Part shown: positions 19,732 to 30,645 of the stretch, piece after piece | Layout of the letters: every line of letters begins with the position of its first letter | Position numbering within the stretch: position 1 is the stretch's first letter | From: Actinomycetota bacterium | GTDB taxonomy: Bacteria > Actinomycetota > Actinomycetes > S36-B12 > UBA5976 | Direction of reading: 5' to 3' | Assembly (NCBI GenBank): GCA_009885745.1 | Contig: VFKC01000007.1 | Location: 1 to 33,632 of the forward strand | Length of the DNA stretch: 33,632 nt | Made by a program: the position numbers and the translations under genes | Notes under the pieces: generated by a model | What the model saw: the letters and a program-made list of their open reading frames with translations, nothing else | Told to the model about the DNA's origin: nothing | The model's database searches: none

Positions 19732-21321
19732 GTGAGCGCCGATAAGGGTGAAATTTCCATCGACATTCATACAACAGCGGGCAAATTAGCTGATTTAGAG
19801 AATCATCGCGCTCAAGCTGATGAACGCGCCCAAACCGCTGCGGTAAAACAGCATGCCCGGGGCAAGCTCACGGCCATGGAGCGCATCGAGCATTTACTTG
19901 ACGAAGGTTCCTTCCAAGAACTAGATGGCCTTACTCGCCATCGTTCAACAAACTTCGGGATGGATGCCAACCGCCCTTACGGAGACGGGGTCATCACTGG
20001 CTACGGCACGATTGATGGCCGTCCAGTTTGCGTGTTCTCCCAGGACTTCACTGTTTTTGGCGGATCGCTAGGCGAAGTGTTCGGACAGAAAATCGTCAAG
20101 GTCATGGATCTTGCCCTGAAGACCGGCTGTCCGATGATTGGCATTAACGATTCAGGTGGTGCACGCATTCAAGAAGGTGTCGCATCGCTTGCCTTGTATG
20201 GCGAAATTTTCAAGCGCAACACTCGTTCATCTGGCGTTATCCCGCAGATCTCATTGATGCTTGGCCCAAGTGCAGGTGGCGCGGTTTATTCTCCAGCGCT
20301 AACTGACTTTATTGTCATGGTCGATAAAACATCACATATGTTCATTACCGGTCCTGATGTAATCAAGACAGTTACTGGCGAAGATGTGGAATTTGAAGAA
20401 CTAGGTGGCGCTCGCACGCACAGCACAAAATCTGGTGTTGCTCACTACATGGCTCATGATGAAGAAGATGCTTTTGATTACGTGAAGCACCTCCTGTCAT
20501 TTTTGCCAAGCAACAATCTTGACGAAGTGCCTTCGCATGATGTTGAGGCTGACCTTGAGATCAGCGAAGAAGATCGCGAACTAGATACCCTCATCCCTGA
20601 TTCACCCAATCAGCCTTATGACATGCATACGGTTATTGAGTCTGTACTTGACGATGGCGAATTTTTGGAAACTCAAGGTCTGTTCGCCCAAAACATCATC
20701 ACGGGCTATGGCCGTATCGAAGGCCAGAGCATAGGCATCATTGCTAACCAACCGATGCAGGTTGCTGGCGCCTTAGATATTGATGGCAGCGAGAAGGCCG
20801 CTCGATTTATGCGCACTTGCGATGCATTCAACATTCCAGTGGTCACATTTGTTGATGTGCCTGGATTCTTACCCGGCACTGACCAAGAATGGCAAGGCAT
20901 CATTCGCCGCGGAGCAAAACTTTTGTACGCCTATTCAGAGGCATCAGTCCCGCTAGTTACTGTGATCACTCGCAAGGCATACGGTGGCGCTTACCTTGTT
21001 ATGGGCTCAAAGCACCTTGGCGCAGACATTAACTTGGCTTGGCCAACTGCGCAGATTGCCGTGATGGGCGCTCAAGGCGCAGTCAACATTTTGTACCGTA
21101 AAGAACTTGCTGGTGCTAGTGATCCAGTCGCTGAACGCGCGCGCCTAGTTCAGGAATATGACGACACTTTGGCCAACCCGTATCAAGCTGCTGACCTTGG
21201 TTACATCGATGCTGTCATCCAGCCAAATGAAACTCGTGTTGCTATCACTCGCGCACTTCGCAGCCTTAAGGGTAAGCGTCAGACAATGCCACCGAAGAAG
21301 CATGGGAACATCCCGCTGTGA
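19732..21321 (+). CDS. accD/pccB: Acyl-CoA (propionyl/acetyl-CoA) carboxylase beta subunit
   Basis: Carboxyltransferase motifs [73 protein letters not shown] before GTG. Confidence 0.95.
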   Translation: MSADKGEISIDIHTTAGKLADLENHRAQADERAQTAAVKQHARGKLTAMERIEHLLDEGSFQELDGLTRHRSTNFGMDANRPYGDGVITGYGTIDGRPVCVFSQDFTVFGGSLGEVFGQKIVKVMDLALKTGCPMIGINDSGGARIQEGVASLALYGEIFKRNTRSSGVIPQISLMLGPSAGGAVYSPALTDFIVMVDKTSHMFITGPDVIKTVTGEDVEFEELGGARTHSTKSGVAHYMAHDEEDAFDYVKHLLSFLPSNNLDEVPSHDVEADLEISEEDRELDTLIPDSPNQPYDMHTVIESVLDDGEFLETQGLFAQNIITGYGRIEGQSIGIIANQPMQVAGALDIDGSEKAARFMRTCDAFNIPVVTFVDVPGFLPGTDQEWQGIIRRGAKLLYAYSEASVPLVTVITRKAYGGAYLVMGSKHLGADINLAWPTAQIAVMGAQGAVNILYRKELAGASDPVAERARLVQEYDDTLANPYQAADLGYIDAVIQPNETRVAITRALRSLKGKRQTMPPKKHGNIPL

Positions 21322-21518
21322 GTCTTGACCTGCGCGTAGTTAAAGGCGAGCCAACTGACGAAGAGTTGGCTGCGGTGATTGCAGTTTTGACCAGCGTCAT
21401 TGCTAAGGAAGCTGCCAAAGCGCGCCCGACATCAACTTGGCAAGATAACGCTCGCAAGATGCGCACACCTAGCCCTACTGGCTTAAGTGGCTGGCGAAAT
21501 TCGGCTCTCGCACGCTAA
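21318..21518 (+). CDS. accE: Acyl-CoA carboxylase epsilon subunit
   Basis: 66 aa; [23 protein letters not shown] with C-terminal W/R-rich tail; overlaps the beta subunit stop by 4 nt. Confidence 0.85.
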   Translation: MSLDLRVVKGEPTDEELAAVIAVLTSVIAKEAAKARPTSTWQDNARKMRTPSPTGLSGWRNSALAR

Positions 21519-22138
21519 TGACTTCTCACTTAGTTCTGCTCGCCTCTGCCTCGACCTCGCGTTATCGCCTACTTAAAGACGGCGGAATCACTCCGCTTGT
21601 TCAAGTCAGCGACGTAAATGAAGATGCGATTGCAATTCAACTTGGTCCTATTAGCACAAGCGAACTGGTCGTGGCGCTTGCCACTGCAAAGGGACAAGCG
21701 GTTATCTCTAACATCACAGTGACCGAATCACGAGACTTACTTGTTATTGCCGCCGACTCGATGCTCGAGTTTGAAGGTAAAAGTTATGGCAAGCCAAGCA
21801 CCCCAGTTGAGGCAATTCAGCGTTGGCAAAACATGCGTGGCAAATCTGGTTACCTTCATACCGGCCACTGGGTTCACGATTTAAAAACTGGTCAAACTCA
21901 AACCGGAACTGCAGGGGCCATTGTCGAGTTCGCTGAAGTGTCTGACCTCGAGATTGAACGATATGTCGCAAGTGACGAACCAATGCATGTAGCTGGTGGT
22001 TTTACTCATGAAGGTCGCAGCGCTGCATTCATTCAAAAGATGGATGGCGATACACCTGCAGTTGCCGGACTTTCCATGGTGTTAATGCGCGAATTAAGTA
22101 GCAAACTCGGGATTGACTGGACTTCACTCTGGCAGTAG
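21518..22138 (+). CDS. maf: Maf family nucleotide pyrophosphatase
   Basis: LVLLASASTSRYRLLKDGGI, VIAADSMLEFEGKSYGKP, VAGGFTHEGRSAAFI; TAATG overlap with accE. Confidence 0.92.
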   Translation: MTSHLVLLASASTSRYRLLKDGGITPLVQVSDVNEDAIAIQLGPISTSELVVALATAKGQAVISNITVTESRDLLVIAADSMLEFEGKSYGKPSTPVEAIQRWQNMRGKSGYLHTGHWVHDLKTGQTQTGTAGAIVEFAEVSDLEIERYVASDEPMHVAGGFTHEGRSAAFIQKMDGDTPAVAGLSMVLMRELSSKLGIDWTSLWQ

Positions 22139-22207
22139 CCGGCATGCAGCCTTGGTATGGCTCGTTTCCAATAGAATTGCACGATAAGAGTTGCGACAGG
22201 AGAACTT

Positions 22208-23980
22208 GTGAGCGCGAATAAGAAAATCACTTCAGTGTTGATTGCCAACCGTGGTGAAATTGCAATTCGCGTTGCTCGCGCCTGTAAAGATGCCGGTATC
22301 AAGAGCATCGCAGTCTATGCCGAGCCTGATCGCGATGCCCTCCACGTTCGTGTTGCGGATGAGGCATTTGCTCTTGGCGGAAGCACCGCAGCTGAAAGTT
22401 ATTTAGTAATCGACAAGATTATTGACGCTGCCAAAAAATCTGGCGCAGATGCCGTTCATCCTGGCTATGGTTTCCTTTCCGAGAATGCTGATTTTGCCCA
22501 AGCCGTAATTGACGCCAAATTAATTTGGATTGGGCCATCGCCACAAGCAATCCGCGACCTAGGTGACAAAGTTTCGGCTCGTCACATCGCGGCTCGCGCT
22601 GGCGCCCCACAAGTTCAAGGAACTCCTGACCCAGTTAAAGATGGTCAAGAAGTTGTTGAATTTGCCAAGGCCCATGGTCTGCCTATCGCAATCAAAGCTG
22701 CCTTTGGTGGTGGAGGTCGTGGCCTTAAGGTTGCGCGCAATCTCGAAGAAATCCCCGAGTTATTTGATTCAGCAGTTCGCGAAGCTATCGCTGCCTTTGG
22801 TCGCGGAGAATGTTTTGTTGAGCGCTACCTAGACAATCCGCGCCACGTTGAAACTCAGTGCCTTGCAGATACTCATGGCAATGTTGTGGTGGTTTCAACG
22901 CGCGATTGCTCGCTCCAGCGTCGTCATCAAAAACTTGTTGAAGAGGCACCTGCACCTTTCTTGTCTGATGCTCAAGTCACAGAACTTTATGCCTCGAGCA
23001 AGGCAATCTTGAAGGAAGCCAACTACGTAGGTGCAGGAACTTGCGAGTTCCTAATCGGTCTAGACGGAACTATTTCGTTCCTAGAGGTCAACACTCGCCT
23101 CCAGGTTGAACATCCGGTAACTGAAGAGGTTGCTGGCATTGACTTAGTCCGCGAACAATTCCGTATCGCGCAAGGTGAAGAAATTGGCTATGACGATCCG
23201 CAAATTCGCGGCCACTCGATTGAATTCCGAATCAACGGCGAAGATCCAGGTCGTGGCTTCTTACCGGCACCTGGTGTTCTATCTACTTGGAAAACCCCAA
23301 GCGGCCCTGGTATTCGGGTGGATGCTGGATTCTCCCAGGGCGATGTAATTGGCGGAAATTTCGATTCGCTGCTTGCCAAATTAATTGTCACCGGAAGCAC
23401 GCGCGATGAAGCTCTGGCTCGTTCACGCCGCGCACTTGATGAGTTCGAAGTTGATGGAATTGCAACCGCACTTACTTTCCACCGTGAAGTTGTTCGCGAT
23501 CCCGCTTTTGCGCCAAGTGAACCGACAACACCTTTTAGTGTGCACACTCGTTGGATTGAAACTGAATTCAAGAACGTTATCCCGGCATACTCGGGCACAT
23601 CTGTTGACATCGAGGCAACAACTTCGAGTTCTCCAATTACTATTGAAGTTAACGGCCGCCGAATTGAAGTTGTCCTGCCTGGAGACCTCGCGATTGGTCA
23701 GCAGGCTAAGGGTGCCAAGAAATCAAGTCGCAAGAAGTCCGGCAAGACTCAACTTGGAGATTCAGGCGACTCAGTAGTTGCCCCAATGCAAGGAACAATT
23801 GTGAAGGTGGCTGTTGAAATCGGCCAAGAGGTAGCAGTTGGTGAACTTGTCGTTGTACTTGAGGCGATGAAGATGGAACAGCCGTTAAATGCACACAAGG
23901 CTGGAGTTATCGCCAGCATCAGCGCTGTGCTTGGCGACACTGTTATAAGTGGCACGGCGTTACTTGAAATAACTGACTAA
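22208..23980 (+). CDS. accA/pccA: Acyl-CoA carboxylase alpha subunit (biotin carboxylase-BCCP)
   Basis: [50 protein letters not shown]; biotinyl site [12 protein letters not shown]. Confidence 0.96.
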   Translation: MSANKKITSVLIANRGEIAIRVARACKDAGIKSIAVYAEPDRDALHVRVADEAFALGGSTAAESYLVIDKIIDAAKKSGADAVHPGYGFLSENADFAQAVIDAKLIWIGPSPQAIRDLGDKVSARHIAARAGAPQVQGTPDPVKDGQEVVEFAKAHGLPIAIKAAFGGGGRGLKVARNLEEIPELFDSAVREAIAAFGRGECFVERYLDNPRHVETQCLADTHGNVVVVSTRDCSLQRRHQKLVEEAPAPFLSDAQVTELYASSKAILKEANYVGAGTCEFLIGLDGTISFLEVNTRLQVEHPVTEEVAGIDLVREQFRIAQGEEIGYDDPQIRGHSIEFRINGEDPGRGFLPAPGVLSTWKTPSGPGIRVDAGFSQGDVIGGNFDSLLAKLIVTGSTRDEALARSRRALDEFEVDGIATALTFHREVVRDPAFAPSEPTTPFSVHTRWIETEFKNVIPAYSGTSVDIEATTSSSPITIEVNGRRIEVVLPGDLAIGQQAKGAKKSSRKKSGKTQLGDSGDSVVAPMQGTIVKVAVEIGQEVAVGELVVVLEAMKMEQPLNAHKAGVIASISAVLGDTVISGTALLEITD

Positions 23981-25354
23981 CTATTTAGTTGTGTTATGCA
24001 GCCTTAGGGCCGCTTCGGCTATTGAGCCAGTGAGCGATGGATAAATAGTGAAAGTGTGTGCAATCTGATCAACCGTTAAACGGTTTTCAACGGCCAAGGC
24101 GATGGAGAAAATTAATTCACTTGCTTTAGGTGCAACAACAACTCCGCCGACAACAATTCCAGTGTCTGGCCACGAAAATAGTTTGACAAAACCTTCAGAA
24201 ATTCCCTGCATTTTGGCTCGAGCATTTGTGGCAAGCGGCAAAGTCACTGCGTTTGCTTCAACCGCACCACTATCAATGTCTGCTTGGCTTACTCCAACTG
24301 TGGCGATTTCTGGATCAGTAAAAACGTTACTCGAAGCAGTGTCCAAATTAAGCGGAGCTACCGAATCGCCAAGTGCATGCCACATTGCGATTCGTCCCTG
24401 CATTGCTGCTACTGAGGCCAGCATCAAAACACCGGTGCAGTCGCCGGCTGCATAAACGCCACGGATATTTGTTCGACTTACTTTGTCCACTGTGATGAAA
24501 CCAGTTTCAGAAGTTTCCACTCCCACTGCCTGCAAACCAAGATCTTGAGTATTAGGCAATGAACCAACTGCCATTAAGCAATGCGAACCTTGCACCAAAT
24601 CACCCGTAGCAAGTTCAACTTCTACTCCGTTAGCCGTGCGACGCACTGCAACCGCTCGTGACTTTTCTAGCAAGGTCATTCCACGATCGTTGAAAACTTT
24701 TTCAATGACATCCGCAGCATCAACATCTTCACCTGGCAAAACTTTGTCTCTTGATGAGATAAGAACAACATCACTACCCAAAGCCAGATAGGCGCTAGCA
24801 AACTCAGCGCCAGTCACACCGGAACCAACAACGATTAACTTCTCGGGCAACTCTTGTAGGTCATACAACTGCTCCCAACTAAAAATGCGTTCACCGTCAG
24901 GAAGTGCAGATGGCAACTCTCGTGGTCGAGCACCAGTGGCTAACAAGATTGCATCAGCAGTAAGGGTTTCAGTTGACCCATCACCCGTTGTCACTTCAAC
25001 GCTTGAGGAACTTGTTAGGCGGCCAGTGCCAGCAATTATGCGAACACCAACGCCAACAAGTCGCGCTGAAATATCAGAACTTTGAGTAGCCGCCCATTTC
25101 TTTAAGCGAGCATTCACTTCGCTCAAGTCCACAGTGACCTCTGTTGTGTGCACTCCTAGCACTGCTGCTCCACGAATATCTGTGGCTGCTTCGGCTACTG
25201 CGACAAGTGCCTTACTTGGAACCACGTCCGTAAGGACAGCTGAACCGCCAATTCCATTGGCTTCGATGATGGTTACCTCGGCGCCGAGTTGTTTGGCAAC
25301 GAGTGCCGCTTCATATCCACCAGGACCGCCACCAACAATAACTACATGTGCCAC
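23981..25354 (-). CDS. lpdA: NAD(P)H-quinone dehydrogenase LpdA-type flavoprotein
   Basis: VVIVGGGPGGYEAALVAKQLGAEVTIIE, VYAAGDCTGVLMLASVA, TIYPSLTGSIAEAA; no CxxxxC (GIGGSAVLTDVVPSKAL). Start set at GTG 25354 (CAAGAT 6 nt upstream). Confidence 0.9.
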   Translation of the reverse strand: MAHVVIVGGGPGGYEAALVAKQLGAEVTIIEANGIGGSAVLTDVVPSKALVAVAEAATDIRGAAVLGVHTTEVTVDLSEVNARLKKWAATQSSDISARLVGVGVRIIAGTGRLTSSSSVEVTTGDGSTETLTADAILLATGARPRELPSALPDGERIFSWEQLYDLQELPEKLIVVGSGVTGAEFASAYLALGSDVVLISSRDKVLPGEDVDAADVIEKVFNDRGMTLLEKSRAVAVRRTANGVEVELATGDLVQGSHCLMAVGSLPNTQDLGLQAVGVETSETGFITVDKVSRTNIRGVYAAGDCTGVLMLASVAAMQGRIAMWHALGDSVAPLNLDTASSNVFTDPEIATVGVSQADIDSGAVEANAVTLPLATNARAKMQGISEGFVKLFSWPDTGIVVGGVVVAPKASELIFSIALAVENRLTVDQIAHTFTIYPSLTGSIAEAALRLHNTTK

Positions 25355-25590
25355 CTGTTCATCTTGTCGTATTTCGCTGCACAACTACAAAAAAGCGGAC
25401 TTACCTGGAGAAATTTACTCCTTGGAAACATAGGCAAGGCCTGTGCAATCAAAAATGGCTAGTCATTAGTTTGCATGGGTGTGAGTTTGCTGACAATGCA
25501 ACGAAAATGCGCTCTAGCCGTGGCTGAATTGCCTAATCGCCACTACGCTTGAGGTAACAAATCCTTAAGAGATCGTCGAAAGGCACTGGC

Positions 25591-25980
25591 ATGGCATCAA
25601 GAGGGACCCTTTATCGGGGTCGCGAAGGCATGTGGTCGTGGGTTGCCCACCGCATTACCGGCGTTGCCGTATTTTTCTTTCTGTTTGTTCACGTTCTTGA
25701 TACCGCACTAGTTCGCGTTTCTGCTGACTCGTACAACTTGGTTATCGAAACCTACAAGACCCCAATAGTTAACTTCATGGAAGTTGGCTTAGTTGCTGCT
25801 GTTTTGTATCACGCATTAAATGGAATTCGTTTGATTTTGGTCGATTTCTGGAGCAAGGGGCCGAAATATCAGCGTCACATGCTCTGGACAATTCTTGTCA
25901 TCTGGCTCATCGTGATGGTTCCGGGCGCTTACTACATGACAATCCACACCATTGAAGCAATGTTTGGAAGTGCAGCATGA
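25591..25980 (+). CDS. sdhC: Succinate dehydrogenase cytochrome b556 subunit
   Basis: GREGMWSWVAHRITGVAVFFFLFVHVLDTA; heme-ligand region LYHALNGIRLI. Confidence 0.94.
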   Translation: MASRGTLYRGREGMWSWVAHRITGVAVFFFLFVHVLDTALVRVSADSYNLVIETYKTPIVNFMEVGLVAAVLYHALNGIRLILVDFWSKGPKYQRHMLWTILVIWLIVMVPGAYYMTIHTIEAMFGSAA

Positions 25981-26381
25981 GTAGAACCCCAGAGGCTTTA
26001 TTAGCTCCGCGTTCGGCGCGCAGTGGTCGCACAAACTATGAACTTTATTCATGGTTATTCATGCGTATTTCCGGAATTATCTTGGTGTTCCTTGTGCTTG
26101 GCCACCTTTTCATCATGAACATCCTTGATGGTGGCGTACAACGAATCAATTTTGCATTCGTGGCTGGTCGTTGGGCTAGCCCATTCTGGCAAGTCTGGGA
26201 TCTGACGCAATTGTGGCTAGCCATGCTTCATGGCGGCAATGGTCTGCGCACAATCATCAACGACTACGCCGAAAATGATCGCGTTCGCCTTTGGCTCAAG
26301 TCCCTGTTGTACATCTCCGTTATTTTCATCGTGCTTCTTGGCACGCTAGTAATTTTCACTTTCGACCCATCGATCGCTTAA
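25977..26381 (+). CDS. sdhD: Succinate dehydrogenase hydrophobic membrane anchor subunit
   Basis: YSWLFMRISGIILVFLVLGHLFIMN, LHGGNGLRTIINDY; 4-nt overlap with sdhC. Confidence 0.92.
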   Translation: MSRTPEALLAPRSARSGRTNYELYSWLFMRISGIILVFLVLGHLFIMNILDGGVQRINFAFVAGRWASPFWQVWDLTQLWLAMLHGGNGLRTIINDYAENDRVRLWLKSLLYISVIFIVLLGTLVIFTFDPSIA

Positions 26382-26399
26382 TCGCTCACAAGGAGCAAA

Positions 26400-28145
26400 A
26401 TGCAAACGCATAAGTACGACGTAATTATTGTTGGTGCCGGTGGCGCCGGCATGCGCGCTGCTCTTGAGTCGAGCCAACGTGGTCGTACTGCTGTTCTGAC
26501 CAAGCTCTACCCAACTCGCTCACATACCGGTGCTGCTCAGGGTGGAATGTGTGCAGCACTAGCCAATGTCGAAGAAGACAACTGGGAATGGCATACATTC
26601 GACACAGTTAAGGGCGGCGATTACTTAGTTGATCAAGATGCTGCCGAGATTATGTGTCGCGAAGCAATTGATGCGGTAATCGATTTAGAAAAAATGGGAT
26701 TGCCGTTCAATAGAACACCTGAAGGCAAGATTGACCAGCGCAGATTTGGCGGTCACACGCGCAACCATGGCGAAGCCGCAGTGCGTCGTTCATGTTTTGC
26801 TGCCGATCGCACTGGTCACATGATTTTGCAGACTTTGTACCAAAACTGCATCAAGAACAATGTGGAGTTTTACAACGAGTTCTATGTTTTAGATCTTTTG
26901 CTGAACAAAGATGCTGATGGTAATCCCATTACTTCCGGTGTTGTTGCCTATGAACTTGCCACTGGCGAGATTCACCTTTTCCAGGCCAAGAGCGTTGTGC
27001 TTGCTACTGGTGGTTTTGGCAAGGTCTTCAAAACTACTTCCAATGCCCACACTCTTACTGGTGATGGCATGGGAATTGTTTATCGCAAGGGTCTTCCGCT
27101 TGAAGACATGGAGTTTTATCAGTTCCACCCAACAGGCCTTGCTGGCCTTGGTGTGCTTCTTACTGAAGGTGCACGTGGCGAAGGTGGCATCTTGCGTAAC
27201 GCTTCGGGTGAACGCTTCATGGAGCGTTATGCGCCTACTATTAAGGACCTTGCCCCGCGCGACATGGTTGCTCGGGCAATGGTTCAAGAAGTGCGTGAAG
27301 GTCGTGGCGCTGGTCCATACAAGGACTACGTTTACCTAGACCTCACTCACTTACCTGCTGAGCAAATCGAATCCAAGTTGCCAGACATCACTGAGTTCTC
27401 GCGGACTTACCTTGGTGTGGATCCAATCACCGAGCGTGTGCCAGTATTTCCAACCGCGCATTACGCTATGGGTGGCGTGCCAACTGATGTTGAGACTCGC
27501 GTACTTCGCGATAACACCAATGTTGTTCCTGGTCTGTTTGCGGCCGGCGAAGTTGCTTGTGTTTCAGTACACGGAGCTAACCGTCTTGGCACTAACTCCC
27601 TGCTAGACATCAACGTATTTGGTCGTCGTGCCGGAATTGCTGCGGCTGAGTATGCGGCAACTGCGGACTATGTTGACTTGCCGGATTCACCAGCAGACCT
27701 AGTTGTGAACATGGTCGAGAATCTAAAGAACAGCACTGGTACTGAACGCGTTGCTCCTATCCGCAAGGCCATGCAAGACACCATGGACATGAACGCTCAG
27801 GTTTACCGCACGGATGAAACGCTAAGGACCGCCTTGCAAGATTTGCGTGACCTGAAGGTTCGTTACGCGAATGTCAGCATCCAAGATAAGGGCGCTCGTT
27901 ACAACACTGATTTGTTAGAAGCAATCGAGCTTGGCTTCTTACTTGATCTTGCTGAGGTCCTAGTTGTTGGCGCACTTGCGCGTAAAGAATCTCGCGGAGG
28001 ACATGCACGCGAAGATTTCCAAACTCGTGATGACGAGAACTTCATGGTGCATACCATGGCTTACCTAGACGAAGCAGAAGGTGTTCGCCTTGGTTATAAG
28101 CCAGTCACGATGACCCGTTACCAGCCGATGGAGCGCAAGTACTAA
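26400..28145 (+). CDS. sdhA: Succinate dehydrogenase flavoprotein subunit
   Basis: [91 protein letters not shown]. Confidence 0.97.
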   Translation: MQTHKYDVIIVGAGGAGMRAALESSQRGRTAVLTKLYPTRSHTGAAQGGMCAALANVEEDNWEWHTFDTVKGGDYLVDQDAAEIMCREAIDAVIDLEKMGLPFNRTPEGKIDQRRFGGHTRNHGEAAVRRSCFAADRTGHMILQTLYQNCIKNNVEFYNEFYVLDLLLNKDADGNPITSGVVAYELATGEIHLFQAKSVVLATGGFGKVFKTTSNAHTLTGDGMGIVYRKGLPLEDMEFYQFHPTGLAGLGVLLTEGARGEGGILRNASGERFMERYAPTIKDLAPRDMVARAMVQEVREGRGAGPYKDYVYLDLTHLPAEQIESKLPDITEFSRTYLGVDPITERVPVFPTAHYAMGGVPTDVETRVLRDNTNVVPGLFAAGEVACVSVHGANRLGTNSLLDINVFGRRAGIAAAEYAATADYVDLPDSPADLVVNMVENLKNSTGTERVAPIRKAMQDTMDMNAQVYRTDETLRTALQDLRDLKVRYANVSIQDKGARYNTDLLEAIELGFLLDLAEVLVVGALARKESRGGHAREDFQTRDDENFMVHTMAYLDEAEGVRLGYKPVTMTRYQPMERKY

Positions 28146-28957
28146 TGACAAATACAACTGAAACTTCATTCGAAGCCAACATTGATGCACTTGCAGCTGC
28201 AAATGCCACAGCCGATGTTGAGCCGGCAACTCCTGAGGCAATTCCACAGGCATTCCCAATCACAGTGCGCGTGCGTCGCTTTGATCCAGATGTGGCCGAA
28301 GAGCCGTACTGGCAAGATTTTCAAGTTGATGTGTTCTCAACCGATCGTGTTCTTGATGCTTTGCACACAATCAAGTGGGATCAAGATGGCACATTAAGCT
28401 TCCGTCGTTCTTGTGCCCATGGTGTTTGTGGTTCAGATGCGATGCGCATCAATGGACTTAATCGCCTTGCTTGCAAGACTCTGATCAAGGACTTGAATGC
28501 AAAGGAACCAATCACAGTTGAAGCCATCAAGGGTTTGCCCCTTGAAAAAGACCTCATCGTGAACATGGAACCATTCTTTGCTGCTTACCGCGAGATTATG
28601 CCATTCCTGATCACCAATGGTCATGAGCCAACTAAGGAGCGCCTGCAAACTCAAGAAGAGCGTGCGCGCTTTGATGATTCCACAAAGTGCATTCTGTGTG
28701 CTGCTTGCACAACAAGTTGCCCGGTCTTTTGGACTGATGGTCAGTACTTCGGTCCGGCTGCAATTGTTGGCGCACACCGATTCATCTTTGATAGTCGAGA
28801 CACTGGCGCCTCAACTCGACTTGAGATTCTGAACTCCAAAGAAGGTGTCTGGCGTTGTCGCACAACCTTTAACTGCACCGAGGCTTGCCCACGCGGAATT
28901 CAAATTACCCATGCGATTGCTGAAGTAAAACAAGCACTAATTCGCGGCAAGATTTAG
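28145..28957 (+). CDS. sdhB: Succinate dehydrogenase iron-sulfur subunit
   Basis: SFRRSCAHGVCGSDAMRINGLNRLACKT (2Fe-2S), CILCAACTTSCPVFW, CRTTFNCTEACPRGI. Confidence 0.97.
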   Translation: MTNTTETSFEANIDALAAANATADVEPATPEAIPQAFPITVRVRRFDPDVAEEPYWQDFQVDVFSTDRVLDALHTIKWDQDGTLSFRRSCAHGVCGSDAMRINGLNRLACKTLIKDLNAKEPITVEAIKGLPLEKDLIVNMEPFFAAYREIMPFLITNGHEPTKERLQTQEERARFDDSTKCILCAACTTSCPVFWTDGQYFGPAAIVGAHRFIFDSRDTGASTRLEILNSKEGVWRCRTTFNCTEACPRGIQITHAIAEVKQALIRGKI

Positions 28958-29005
28958 TCAGTAATTTCCTATGCTTTAGCCCGCTAGAAAATCTCTTGTT
29001 TTGGT

Positions 29006-29656
29006 TTAAAGCAATGCTCCAGCAAGTTCGCCAACTGTCGTGACTATTTGACTTGCCGCAGCAGCAACTAGTTCCCCATCACCGGCATAACCCCAGGTGA
29101 CGCCGATGCTTGGTAAACCATGTTCTTGGGCGCCGAAGATGTCATGTTCGCGATCACCAATCATGACGATGGAAGTTTCTGGTGACATCTGTAATTCATT
29201 TAGCGCATGGGCAATAACTAGCGCCTTAGTTCCACGCAAGGCTCCACTTTCATCCGAGCCAGCAATAACCTCAAAATGATGTTCCAATTCAAAGTGGCGC
29301 AAGATGTTTACCGCGGCATAATCAACCTTTGAAGTTGCAACAGCCACCCGTGTGCCGGCGGCATTTAAATCTACCAACAATTCTCGGATACCTTCGTAGA
29401 CCGAGTTTTCGTAAGCGCCAGTTTCGTTGTAGTACTCGCGGTAATGCTTCACCGCGACTGGCAAATCTTCTTTGGCCACTCCAGCAAAATCACTAAACGA
29501 GGTCCACAAAGGTGGGCCCAGATATTTGCGAAGCTCATCTGGCTCAGGATGTTCAATACCCATCGCCGTCAAAGCGTGCAAAACACCGTTAGCGACGCCT
29601 AACCCTGAGTCCGTCAGAGTTCCATCAAGGTCAAAGAGAACAACATCGAAAGCCAC
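29006..29656 (-). CDS. HAD-superfamily hydrolase (phosphoglycolate phosphatase-like)
   Basis: VVLFDLDGTLTDSG, VAVATSKVDYAA, VMIGDREHDIFGAQEHGLPSIGVTWGYA. Confidence 0.92.
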   Translation of the reverse strand: MAFDVVLFDLDGTLTDSGLGVANGVLHALTAMGIEHPEPDELRKYLGPPLWTSFSDFAGVAKEDLPVAVKHYREYYNETGAYENSVYEGIRELLVDLNAAGTRVAVATSKVDYAAVNILRHFELEHHFEVIAGSDESGALRGTKALVIAHALNELQMSPETSIVMIGDREHDIFGAQEHGLPSIGVTWGYAGDGELVAAAASQIVTTVGELAGALL

Positions 29657-30645
29657 TAGATTGCAAATCCAATTTTTGTGTAGACGTCCTTGACCGTGGC
29701 AGCAGCAATTTCGCGAGCACGATTTGCCCCATCAACCATTAGCGATTCAAGTTCGGCGCGATCGCCCATTAACTCAAAGACACGATTTTGGAATGGTTCG
29801 GCAAATTCTAGAACTGTAGCGGCAACTTCTTTTTTAAGGTCGCCGTACATTCGGCCAGCAAAAGAATCGACTAACTCGGGCACAGCAGTCCCGGTGTACG
29901 CAGACAAAATCGTGAGCAAGTTAGAAACCCCAGGCTTGTTGATGACATCGAAACTAATCTGCGTATCCGAATCAGTGACAGCTGACTTAATCTTTTTTTC
30001 TGTCACCTTCAGCGAATCAAGTAAGTTGACACAACCGGCAGGCGATGACTTACTCATCTTTGCGGTTGGATCCTGTAGGTCCATAATCTTCGCGGTTGCC
30101 TTAAGGATGTGTGGCTCTGGAACAACTAATGTTTGGCCAAAGCGACCGTTAAACCGGATTGCTAGGTCTCTAGTTAGCTCAAGGTGTTGACGCTGATCTT
30201 CACCAACTGGAACGGCATTTGGGCGATAAAGCAAAATGTCGGCAGCCTGCAAAATTGGGTAAGTTAGCAACCCCACGCTCGCACTTGATGCGCCACCTTT
30301 GGCTGCCTTGTCTTTGAACTGGGTCATCCGATTGGCTTCACCAAGTCCAGTCAGACATGACAAGACCCACATTAATTGCGCGTGTTCAGGAACTTGGCTC
30401 TGCACAAAAATTGTGGATTTCTTTGAATCAATGCCCAACGCTAAAAGTTGAGCGAAAGATAAAAGCGTGCGTTCGCGTAGCTGTGCTGGGTCTTGTTCAA
30501 CCGTGATGGCGTGCATATCAGCGATGAAGTAAAGGCACTCGTGGGTATCTTGCATCGATACCCAATTAGTTAATGCCCCTAGGTGATTACCGATGTGAAA
30601 ACTATCTGCAGTCGGTTGAATACCTGATAAAACCCGAGGTGTCAT
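29656..30645 (-). CDS. trpS: Tryptophan--tRNA ligase
   Basis: VLSGIQPTADSFHIGNHLGAL, KMSKSSPAG (KMSKS), PVGEDQRQHLELTRDLA. Confidence 0.97.
   Translation of the reverse strand: MTPRVLSGIQPTADSFHIGNHLGALTNWVSMQDTHECLYFIADMHAITVEQDPAQLRERTLLSFAQLLALGIDSKKSTIFVQSQVPEHAQLMWVLSCLTGLGEANRMTQFKDKAAKGGASSASVGLLTYPILQAADILLYRPNAVPVGEDQRQHLELTRDLAIRFNGRFGQTLVVPEPHILKATAKIMDLQDPTAKMSKSSPAGCVNLLDSLKVTEKKIKSAVTDSDTQISFDVINKPGVSNLLTILSAYTGTAVPELVDSFAGRMYGDLKKEVAATVLEFAEPFQNRVFELMGDRAELESLMVDGANRAREIAAATVKDVYTKIGFAI

Noticed and set aside
26911-27339. 142-aa ORF within sdhA (+, alternate frame)
   Set aside because: Leucine/valine-rich out-of-frame shadow of sdhA.
28390-28500. SdhB missing a 2Fe-2S cysteine (CGSD instead of CGSC)
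   Set aside because: The Asp variant is normal in many bacterial SdhB proteins, including E. coli.
29690-30190. 166-aa + ORF antisense to trpS
   Set aside because: Serine-rich shadow ORF opposite a conserved tRNA synthetase; no promoter seen.
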